A stretch of 64,000 nucleotides of DNA, taken from contig JAFEMH010000988.1 of assembly GCA_022495995.1 (NCBI GenBank), positions 62,001-126,000 of the forward strand, read 5' to 3'. Below the pieces are notes generated by a model, which ran no database searches, was not told where the DNA came from, and saw only the letters and a program-made list of their open reading frames with translations. The DNA is from Adenophora triphylla var. japonica (lineage: Eukaryota; Streptophyta; Magnoliopsida; Asterales; Campanulaceae). A program made the translations under genes and the position numbers. The number at the start of each line of letters is the position of its first letter. The stretch's first letter is position 1. Positions 55,500 to 64,000 of this stretch are shown one piece after another.

Positions 55500-56066
55500 A
55501 AGTTAAAGCATACCCATTTCTCCTCTGAGGAAAGAAACCCTCTTGGAGTTCAGAGCTTTGGTGAGGATATCAGCAATCTGGTTATCTGTCCCCATATACT
55601 CTACATGGATATTCCTCTTTTCCATATGATCTTTGAGGAAATGATACTTGATATCTATATGATTGGTCTTGGAATGCATGACAGGGTTGTTGGAGACTGA
55701 AATTGTTGAAGTGTTGTCACACATGATAGGACAATTTCCTTCTTCAATTACATAGTCCACCAACTGCTGCTTCATCCAAAGGATTTAACAGCAACAACTT
55801 CCAGCAGCAATATACTCAGCCTCTGTGGTTGACACTGAAACTGATGCTTGCTTCTTGCTGGCCCAAGCAACTAGTGTATTCTCTAGGAAATGACAAGTAC
55901 CACTAGTACTTTTTTTGTCAATAGTACAAGCTGCATAATTTGCATCTGAATAACCTACGAGATCAAAATTCGAATCTTTGGAATATCAAAGTCCAAGGTT
56001 AGTGGTTTCAGATAAATAGCGGATTATACGCTTGACTGCAATCAAGTGTGCTTCTCTAGGATCTGC
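55500..56066 (-). pseudogene. RNase H of element C
   Basis: After the stop at 56067 the RNase H region continues in broken frames: [40 protein letters not shown], then an open piece (55503-55775) with NCPIMCDNTSTISVSNNPVM, HIDIKYHFLKDH and NQIADILTKAL, the usual copia C-terminus. It would remove the RNA strand during cDNA synthesis. Dead because of stops near 55785 and 56040. Confidence 0.85.
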
Positions 56067-57371
56067 TTAATAGCGTGCACATACACAGACACTAAACATG
56101 ATATATGGCCTACTAGCAGTTAAATAAAGTAATGAGCCAATCATACCTCTATATAGGGTTTGATCAACCTTCTTACCTTTTACATCCCTATCTAGCTTAT
56201 TGTCGGTGGCCATTGGAGTATCATATGTTTTTGCATTTTCTAGTCCAAACTTCTTTATCAACTCCTTGGTGTATTTGGCTTGGCTGGGGAAAATACCTTC
56301 TTCGCATTGCTTGATTTGAAGCCCGAGGAAGAATGTTAGTTCTCCCATCATTCTCATCTCAAACTTGCTTTTCATTAGCTTTTCGAAACTCTTACAAAGC
56401 AACTCATTAGTAGAACCAAAAATGATATCAACAACATATATTTGAACAAGTAAAGTATGATCATTATATTTGGCAATAAAAAGAGTTGTATCGATTTTAT
56501 CACGTTTAAATCCTTTTTCTAGTAAAAATTTAGAAAGAGTCTCATACCATGCCCTTGGAGATTGATTAAGTCCATACAAAGCCTTCTGGAGTTTGTAGAC
56601 ATGATTGAGAAATTTGGAGTCTTCAAATCCAGGCAGTTGGGCAACATACACGATCTCTTGCAGTTCACCATTGAGGAAAGCACTCTTCACGTCCATTTGA
56701 TATAACTTGAAACGCTTGAAGGAGGCGTAGCCTGATAAGATTCTGATGTCTTTCAATCTTGTAACTGGAGCAAAGGTTTCATCATAATTAATTCCTTCTT
56801 CTTGTCTATATCCTTGTGCAACCAACCTTGCTTTATTCCTAGTGATGCTTCCATTCTCGTCCATCTTATTCCTAAACACCCACTTAGTTCCTATCACTCC
56901 TTGATCTTGAGGTCTAGGCACCAATGTCCAGACCTTGCATCTTTCAAACTGGTTGAGTTCTTCTTGCATAGCAACGACCCAACTGGAATCTTGGAGTGCT
57001 TCATCAATCTTCTTGGGTTCAACTTGAGATAACAGAGAAGTATGCTCATCATAGTTAGATCTACTTGTTTGAACACCGAAAAACAGATCACCAATCACAT
57101 TTGTGAGGTGGTGACTGCTGACTTCACGAACCTTCATGGGTAAGTCTAGTTGGACTGAGGTTTGCTGAAGATCTTCAATAGGAACAACGTTAGATCCTTC
57201 AGCGAAGTCATGGAAGGTAAGTTGATGAAGAGTTTCAATAATCTGGATGGGGGAATTTTCAACATCTTCTTCTCTTGTAGTTGCATCTGGAGTAGGAACT
57301 TCAGGTGCGGTTTTAAATGTGCGGTTGAGGGAATTTCGGTTGAGGTTCAGGTGCGGTTCTAGAGGGCTCAC
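56067..57371 (-). pseudogene. Reverse transcriptase of element C, YVVD in place of YVDD
   Basis: 434 open codons: linker, [84 protein letters not shown], then [13 protein letters not shown] at about 56420-56455. The normal active site is YVDD; the first Asp is Val, which should abolish catalysis. It continues with [19 protein letters not shown] and [14 protein letters not shown], then stops at 56067. Reads well otherwise, so the mutation may be recent. Confidence 0.9.
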
Positions 57372-58098
57372 CTATTTCATTATGCTCAGCAAAATCATCA
57401 GCAACATTTGGAGCCAAATGTGGCTCAAGGAGAGAATGCTCATCAAATGTAACATGGACAGACTCAACTATCTTTAAACTAGTTTTATTAAAAACACAAA
57501 AAGCTTTTGAATGTTTAGCATACCCAACAAAAATACCTTCATCGGCCTTGGCTCTGAATTTACCTCTATTTTCTCTTCCGTTGTAGAGGATAAAGCATTT
57601 GCAGTCAAAGATCTTGAAGAATGCAATGTTGGGGGATCTTCCTCTCCATAGCTCATATGGAGTCTTGTTATAGGTTTTGTTGATGAGGGAGCGGTTCTGA
57701 GTGAAGCATGTTGTGTTGATTGCTTCAGCCCAGAAATACTGAGGCAGCTTCGCTTCAGATATCATTGTCTTTTCAGCCTCAATCAACGTCATGTTCTTTC
57801 TTTCCACAACCCCATTTTGTTGTGGAACACCAGCAGTCGAGAAATTGTGATCAATCCCATGGTCATCACAATACTGAGCAACACCGTTGTTCTTAAATTC
57901 TGTTCCATTATCTGATCGAACACTAACGATGTCGTCTTCTTTCTGAGTTTGGAGCCGTCTAAAGAGTGCAGTGAGAATCTCATAGCAATCATCCTTGGAG
58001 ATCATCATCTCAACCCACGTATATCTTGAATAATCATCCACCACCACTAAGGTATATCTACTTCCTCCAATGTTGGCAGTGGTAACGGGTCCAAACAA
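57313..58098 (-). pseudogene. Integrase of element C
   Basis: An open 261-codon frame holds the full catalytic set: VVVDDYSRYTWVEM (Asp), VRSDNGTEFKNNG (Asp) and QQNGVVERKNMTLIEAEKTM (Glu), then YELWRGRSPNIAFFKIFDC and IFVGYAKHSKAFCVFN. It inserts the cDNA. The core looks intact, but the polyprotein is broken before and after it, so it is listed as a pseudogene. GCGGTT words occur near 57303-57360 in the linker to RT. Confidence 0.85.
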
Positions 58099-58749
58099 AT
58101 CTATGTGAAGCAGTTGTAAGCATCATGCAGTTGAGGGCGCGGTCTTGCTGGTGAAAGACGACGCGATTTACTTACCAAGTTGACATGCACGACATTTCTC
58201 TGGATGGTGGTCAGACACTTTGGGTAAACCACGAACGAGGTTTTCCCTTCCAATCTTTGCTAGATACTTGAAGTTCAAGTGGCTCAACCTCTTGTGCCAT
58301 AGCCAACTATTTTCGCTCATATTTTTAGCTACAAAACAGAGATTAGTAATACTACATGCAGAATTTAGATCAATAATGTAAATATTACTCTTACGAATCC
58401 CTGTGAGTAGGGTGACTCCGGAAATGCTATCTTTGATAAAGCAATTTAATGACTTGAAGTTGCAAAGCATTGCTTTGTTGCAGAATTGAGAAATTGAAAG
58501 GAGGTTGTGCTTGAGTCCTTCAACAAGAGAAACCATCTCAATGGTTAGGTTTCCTCTCCTTATAACACCATACCCAATGGTTTTGCCTTTGTTGTTGTCA
58601 CTAAAGGTTACATACGGACCACTTGCTTCAATGACATCTTCAAGTAATGATCTATCTCCAGTCATATGTCTTGAGCAGCCACTGTCAAGATACCATTCAT
58701 TATCCTTGGAGTGACCAACCATTAAGCAGAGCACCTGAAATGTAAACAT
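58099..58749 (-). pseudogene. Protease and GAG-pre-integrase of element C
   Basis: NEWYLDSGCSRHMTGDRSLL (58640-58700) is the SIRE-type protease active site, intact D-S-G. Then VSLVEGLKHNLLSISQFCNK and the pre-integrase LWHKRLSHLNFKYLAKIGRE with CRACQLGK. The frame is open over 193 codons (58168-58749), then breaks before the integrase. Confidence 0.85.
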
Positions 58750-59425
58750 TAAGAACGAGGTCCCCCTTTATTCCTTGGGTCCTGAGGTTAGCAACCTTTA
58801 ACGACCCACACCTGTTTAACAGTAGGAGGTTTACTCTTCCTGGCATTGGGTGTGAACCGCAAAAGGCATTCTGCAGCCTTGTGACCTAAACCATCACACA
58901 CTGAGCAGCATCATGAGGTTTTACTAACTCCTTACTTTTCTTAGGAGTTGCATGCGGTTTGGGAACAGCAGTTGTAGCCTTGACAAAGGTGGTCTTTAGT
59001 TTGACTGCGGTTTTTCTAGGAATGCTCTTCTTGCCTTTGAAAGCAGGAGGAGCGGTCGAAGAAGAAGGGCGGTCAGCCTTGCAGTTGGCAGCACCACCTA
59101 TTCCACCAGGGGCGGATGGAGTAGAGGTGCGGTCTGCTGCATAAGACATTTCCTATGCATCATCACTCTCAGAATCTTTTCCTTTCATCTGAGAGTTTTT
59201 CCCAAACTGTTTCTTTGGGTAGACATAATGGAAGTTAAGTGGAGCCTTTTGTTCCTGTCCTTTACCCTTAGAAACAACATGCTTCCCTTTAGGAATTTCT
59301 TTAGTTAGTTTTAAAATTTCCTCATCTTTTTCACAACAGGATGCACACTTCTCCTTTTCACCAGGTTGAAATCCCAGGCCTTCTTTAATTCCACTGGCCA
59401 TTTGGGAATCTATAATTTTATCCAT
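58750..59425 (-). pseudogene. Gag-protease linker of element C with second zinc knuckle
   Basis: Frames 59153-59425 (GEKEKCASCCEKDEEILKLT) and 58886-59149 (a Pro/Thr/Lys-rich linker) lead to a CCHC-type motif CSVCDGLGHKAAECLL near 58880. ATG-to-stop breaks separate them. GCGGT words at 58951-59130 fall in this low-constraint linker. Confidence 0.7.
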
Positions 59426-61125
59426 GGTGACTTGTGACTTTGTCCACCCATTAATGATTTTTTGGAGATCGAGTTTCTGGGCAACTAGGTCATCATTCCT
59501 AAGTTGAAGTGCAGCAACCTTATTTCTAGGATGCGGTTTTGATCAGCAAGAGGAGACATACTTTTGATTTGGTCCTTAAGATTTGAAATTTCAGACCTCA
59601 TCACAGTTTTCTCCGTCTTGTACTGAGAAAGTTCATCATGAGCTAATGCTAAAGCTTTCTTAACATTAGAGAATTTTTGGATCCTCATTTCTGCTTTCTT
59701 GAACATCCTTTCATGTTCCATGAGAGAAACTTCTTCCACCACCTTTTTCAAAATTTTCTTCTTTGGAATTACTTTTGAAGGTGGAGCATTTTTAGGAGAG
59801 AAAATAGAACGTGAATACGAACAATTTCCTATCTTAATGATAGGAGTAAGTTTGACATCACCATCCAATTTAAAATTTGGAATTTTTATAGAAACCTCTT
59901 CATATTCCATATCTAGCTACTCGATTGAATCAGTATCTGACTCATCGGAAGCATCTGAAACTAAGCAGAGATTAACCTCTTCGGTTTCTTCATCACTTCC
60001 ATCATCAGAATTTGTTTCAATCCAAGTTGCTAATTCCTTAGAATTCTCTTCCTCCTCAGCAACCATTCCCTTGCGACGAGAAAATTTCGCAGGAGAGGTT
60101 TTCTTTTTCATGTATTCATATTTGGGCTGTGGACACTCAGATGCAAAGTGACCAAATTTTCTACAGTTGTAGCAAACTAGATCACTATTTTTCTTTGTAT
60201 CTGCAGCCTTTGAAAACGTTGCTGGATGTTTGCCTTTAGAAAATATTTTTGTGAAAGGTTTTGAGGATTTTCTAAATTTTTGAAATCTTTTCACAAACAT
60301 GGCAAAATCATCATCATCCATCTCGATGAGTGATGAGGTTGATATGGAAGAATCAGCGATTTGATTGGATGTGGATGGTTTCTCCTCATGTTCCACGACG
60401 GACATAGAAAGTGATTTGATTTTTCCTTCAATCTCTTCAATATGATTTAATTTAAGCTCATAGACTCTAAGATTTGCATACAAGTTACTTAACGACCAAG
60501 TATTCAAAACTTTGGAGTCTTCTAGAGAGGTTGCTTTATTTACCCATCTAGAACCTAAAGCAACTAGGAAAGTCATATTGATTTCCTTATCAGTTAAAGT
60601 CTTGCCAAGAGATCTACAAGCATTAACTACCTCAACATAGCGGTCATAGGTCTGACGCAAGGTCTCGTTGGATTTTCTATTGAAGTTGTTGTAGGATCTT
60701 TCAATAGCATATAATTTGTTCTCCTTGCACTCGTCATCACCTTCGAGGTAGCTCTCTATGACATCCCACATCTGCTTTGCGGTTTTCAGATACATCACTT
60801 TTTGAAGGGTTGAAATGGGGAGGGTTCCAGAAATGATGTGCCTCGCCTTGCTGTCCAAGGCAGCTAATCTTTTCTCTTCATCTAACCACTCGCCTTTTGG
60901 ATTTTTAACTTCTGGAATTTCTGCACTGGTGGCTGCATCGGTGTTGGCCTTCATGGGAATGAATGGGCCATTGGTCACGCATTCCACCAGCATCTCATCA
61001 ATAGTCTCCAAATGAATAAGCATTTGGCACTTCCAGATGTCGAAGTGGTCTTCGTCCAAAATTGGAATGTGTGAATAGTTAACATTTGTCATTATCTTTG
61101 AGTTTGCCATATCGAATCGGCACAC
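59426..61125 (-). pseudogene. Gag of element C, interrupted by an in-frame TAG and a 1-base deletion
   Basis: ATG at 61125 opens 402 codons: the copia Gag/UBN2 region (LDEDHFDIWKCQMLIHLETI, MWDVIESYLEGDDECKENKL, LRQTYDRYVEVVNACRSLGK) and a CCHC knuckle CYNCRKFGHFASEC at about 60147-60190. An acidic tail ends at TAG (59917-59919). The same frame then continues (59485-59910) into the SIRE-typical lysine-rich coiled coil (HDELSQYKTEKTVMRSEISN). One A missing near 59527 shifts the frame. The TAG is followed by CTAG, so readthrough is conceivable, but decay is simpler. Confidence 0.85.
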
Positions 61126-61161
61126 AAGCTGTTAAGCTTGAAAACAGTGGTTTTATAAATG

Positions 61162-61181
61162 TGTTTGCTTTGATACCACTT
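61162..61181 (-). other. Primer-binding site of element C
   Basis: Minus strand AGTGGTATCAAAGCAAACA, a tRNA-Met-type site, about 40 bp before the Gag ATG. Confidence 0.85.
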
Positions 61182-61183
61182 TT

Positions 61184-62686
61184 TGGTCCCAAAGGTGGCA
61201 ACAAGGGTGAAAAACAGCTATAGGGGGTGAATAGCTGTTACAAAATTTTCCCCTCTTTTGAAAACTGAACCTCTGGGATTACAAAACCGCTTGCGATTGA
61301 TAAGAGACTGCAAGTTGAGTTGTAAAATGCACAGTGGAATATTAAAGTTATAAAGCGGTTTTAGAAGAGCGGTTTTGCAATGCGGTTTTCAGTGCGGTTC
61401 TTAAAACTGAAAAGTGAGGTTATGACAATAGTTAACTGCAAACACAATTCGAAATAATGGATAACTATAAATAAGATCAAACAGAGATAGAGATAAACAA
61501 TTAGTAAGAACAGTAAATAAAAATGCAGAAATAAAGAACACGCTATTTGGAGTGGTTCAATCGATAAACGATCTACGTCCACTACCAAGATGGTTAGTCT
61601 TGAATTTTCTAAGAGTTAGATTTTATATTGAGTATGAGAGAGATTACAAGTTACAAAATATTCAAACTCAGATCTAAAATATATTCTATGAAGATCAAAT
61701 CCTAGGCTATAACCAGTGTATCTCAAATGATTAATATATGTGATTATACAAGTGAGGTGTGTGTGTGTATTCAAGATCAAGGCTCTTTGAATCTATGAGA
61801 TGTAGAGCTCAATGTTTCTTGATATGTATAAGGCTTGATTTCTGGGCTGGGATATATTTCTTGAAGTAGAAGATGAAGATTCAAAGGACTAAAAATTTTC
61901 TGGGCAGAGCTTCAGCTTCTATGAACTCACAGCAAATCAGTTTCTCAAGCAATCTTCAAATGGTGAAGATTGGGGGTATTTATACCCAAGCACCAAGAAA
62001 CTAGCCGTTGGACACAGCTGTAGCAAGTACTGTACTGGTGCTTTCCCATTGGTCCACAATATCCACTTTTGTCCTTTGATACAGCAGTTGCAGGTAAAGC
62101 TGATCAGGCTCCAGCTGCAAATAAGTTAGTTAGGACACCTGTCACCTTTTCAAGATTCTTGCAGATCTTCTCTGACATTGAATCACGTGACAAGATTTGG
62201 TGGTTGACTTTTGTCATTGCTGACGTGGATTCCAACGATCAAATGTGGTTCACTTCAAGTCTTCAATCATTGGATGCGGTCCTAGTGTGCATGCGGTTTG
62301 GGTAGGTACGGTTACACCAGGGGAGGTTACAAAGTGCGGTTGAAGTTTTGGGAACTGCACAGGTGCGGTTCACAAATGCAATTGTAATGCAGCTGTTCAA
62401 AGGGCGGTTTCAGACAAGGGATTTTACAAAGCAGTTGCTAGGAGCGGTTTGCTTCGTGCGGTTTGACGAAGTGGTCTGAACCTCTTCAACTGCAACCTCA
62501 TATCCAATGACTCTTAGGCCAGTCTTCAAGCCTAATTTATCCTATTCTATAAAATGGACTTAGCTAAAAAAATTGAAGTCTAAGCTTCATTACATATGGG
62601 CCTAAAGTCCTTAAAATAGAGAGGAGGTTATGGTATCATTCAAATCTAATCTAAAAATAGGAAGGTTAAAATATGCATACCCAACA
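61184..62686 (-). repeat. 5' LTR of element C
   Basis: 1503 bp; on the plus strand TGGTCCCAAAGG to ATACCCAACA. Holds four GCGGTT words at 61354-61399 and about seven at 62274-62465. The left edge is fixed by the primer-binding site and the right edge by loss of match to the gag copy at 8619. Confidence 0.8.
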
Positions 62687-63335
62687 AGGCTAATAGGTTG
62701 AGAATTCTCATGACCAAGTTTGAAAACTTGAGGATGAATGAGATTGAAGACATTAAAAGCTATTCAGCGAAATTAAGGGAAATATCGAATTAATGTCTCT
62801 CCCTAGGTCAGCCTATATCAAATTCAAGGTTGGTAAGTAAGATGTTGAGAACTGTAACTGAAAAATTTAACATCAAAATTGTTGTTGTTGAAGAAGCACA
62901 TGGCACCACGACTATGGGCTTAGATACTGTTGTGGGTATTCTGATCATGTTCGAAATGAATATGTCAATTCAACAACAATATAAGGCTGATAGTATTGCT
63001 CTTGCTGATGCTCTTTCTAGTGCCTCTAAAGTTTTTAAAGAAATTGTAGAAATATCTAAATAAATAGATAATTCTAATTTGGAAATTGAAGATATGGATT
63101 TACTCACCAAAAGATTTACATTATTTTTAAAGAACAAAAAGGATAACAAGTTTCCATCAGAAAGCCAAAACACATCAACTTTTAAAATTTCTGAGGAGGA
63201 TACTGGAAATACATATTTAAACAGTCTAGAAGTTTTTCAAAAAGGAAATCTGATTCTGTTCAATGTAGAGCCTGTAGAGGCTTTGGTCACTTTGCTAGTG
63301 AGTGTGCCAACACTCTGAAGAAAAGGGGAATGAGC
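62687..63335 (+). pseudogene. Copia gag fragment, second copy of the fragment-B family
   Basis: Closely matches 8624-9270: RLRILMTKFENLRMNEI, FNIKIVVVEEAHGTTTMGLD, LTKRFTLFLKNKKDNKF and a CCHC knuckle (CRACRGFGHFASEC in a shifted frame near 63265-63305). Frames break at 62790, 63063 and 63180. The left half is missing because element C inserted here and its other flank was lost. Confidence 0.85.
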
Positions 63336-64000
63336 TTATGTAGAGTTAAGTATCAAGTTCGTCACTGGCCTATTAACCTTTTTACCTATTCGTCACCAAG
63401 GAATATCTTTGTACGATTTCGTCCCCAACCTAAGTACTTAGTTTACCATGTTATCCTTCCGTCTCATTTTTGTCCAAATCTCCGTTAAATCATCATGTTT
63501 GGCATGCTGATGTCATAAAATGATGAGTTGGCACTAGATTTGCTCAAAATTTGCTGATGTGAAAACTAAAAGGGGTAAAAGTGTACACTACTAAAGTAAA
63601 AAACCTAAAAATATTTCTCACAAGTATATAAGGGTTTAAAAATAAAATGTTTATTTGCAAATTAACCCTCCCTTTAAGAAAACCTCTTTCACAGTTTTCC
63701 TAACCTAAATCAATTTGATAAAATCTCAACAAAAAAAAAAAAAATCATCATATCTTGTTTTTCCTTCCTTACTTCTTCATCTCAACCTCACTCACATGGC
63801 CACCACTGTCTCTCCCCACACTACCCCCTCCCTCTGAGATTACCATCCATAGCCCTAACTACATAGCTGATAGCCCTAGCCCCAGTTCCTCCATCTTCTT
63901 CATTAAGCCTCTCCCACAAAACCCCATTCTACCTCCCATTGATGTACCTCCATTCCACCCGTCCATCCCCTTATGAATCTCCCACCAGTCCGTTCACACC
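63336..64000. other. Window end, unassigned
   Basis: From 63336 the match to copia gag stops. TTCGTCACTGGCCTATTAAC and CGTCCCCAACC words look like the terminal part of some interspersed repeat. A Pro/Ser-rich 73-codon frame at 63755 has no domain; it could be the start of a gene beyond the window, which I cannot support. Confidence 0.4.

Larger units (their letters stand above)
55370..62686 (-). mobile_element. SIRE-type Ty1/copia retrotransposon C, 3' LTR missing
   Basis: On the minus strand: LTR (61184-62686), primer-binding site, long Gag with a coiled-coil extension, second zinc knuckle, protease, integrase, RT and RNase H, ending at about 55500. YLDSGCSRHMTG and the Gag extension place it in SIRE/Maximus. 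No 3' LTR or envelope-like frame is visible; the left end meets the TR-GAG-like 3' LTR. The right LTR edge abuts the middle of a copia gag (62687), so it had inserted into that element. GCGGTT words are scattered through it. Confidence 0.9.

Noticed and set aside
55370..55500. 3' LTR of element C
   Set aside because: No TG..CA ends or match to 61184-62686; only a short tail with GCGGTT words is present.
55370..56066. Envelope-like frame of a SIRE-type element
   Set aside because: No open frame with membrane segments follows RNase H.
63755..63976. Pro/Ser-rich 73-codon frame as a gene
   Set aside because: No domain, signal or splice support; the window ends before it can be judged.

Overview
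This is a transposon-rich stretch of a eudicot plant nuclear genome. The evidence is spliced genes with GT..AG introns, Ty1/copia and Tat/Ogre-type Ty3 elements, many Stowaway MITEs (TA target duplications), tRNA-derived SINEs, a LINE tail, Mutator-like and PIF-like fragments, and plant Kunitz inhibitor genes. The species cannot be fixed from sequence alone; Caryophyllales is a guess from the repeat style.

Host genes are few. (1) A nine-exon nitrilase-superfamily gene (12202-22756, +, about 282 aa) reads as deaminated glutathione amidase; its first intron (7.8 kb) is full of repeats and holds a second, start-less copy of exon 1. (2) Three Kunitz/miraculin-like inhibitor genes: a SINE-broken copy (23120-23921, -), its intact paralogue (34063-34653, -), and a diverged intact gene (42658-43281, +). 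The first two lie in a duplicated block that also carries the last nitrilase exon; an 8.2-kb copia element later landed between the blocks. (3) A Myb/SANT-like two-exon gene (43908-45388, -), whose upstream region is duplicated at 5126-7137.

Layout: 1-5125 SIRE-type copia element A (-), cut by the window edge; 5126-7137 duplicated segment; 7649-9494 copia fragment B (+) running into a plant-mobile-domain (PMD) fragment (9484-10091, +) and a Mutator-like transposase relic (10293-11391, -); 12202-22756 nitrilase gene; 22660-35272 Kunitz duplication with copia element F (25303-33526); 36093-38685 compact gag-protease copia element D with a perfect 5-bp target duplication; 38812-42273 DNA transposons, nested MITEs and two foldback elements; 42658-46725 Kunitz and Myb/SANT genes; 46726-47456 LTR-like segment E; 47472-55369 Tat/Ogre-type element with an intact gag and no pol (TR-GAG-like); 55370-62686 SIRE-type copia element C (-); 62687-63335 second copy of the fragment-B gag.

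The most interesting recurring pattern: nearly every long element carries its own short word, usually CpG-rich and palindromic, repeated in its LTRs, leader or linkers. Examples are GGTAACACC in A, TTCGGCC..GGCCGAA beside the Mutator-like gene, GTCRCGCGACAT in F, GCGGCCGCGCT in D, GCTCGGCCGAGC in E, ATCTCGCGCGAGAT in the TR-GAG, GCGGTT in C, and GGAGAAACGCGTTTCTCC plus TCTGGATATCCAGA in the foldbacks. One foldback shares its inner word with element F. These look like element-specific recognition sites, but that function is inference.
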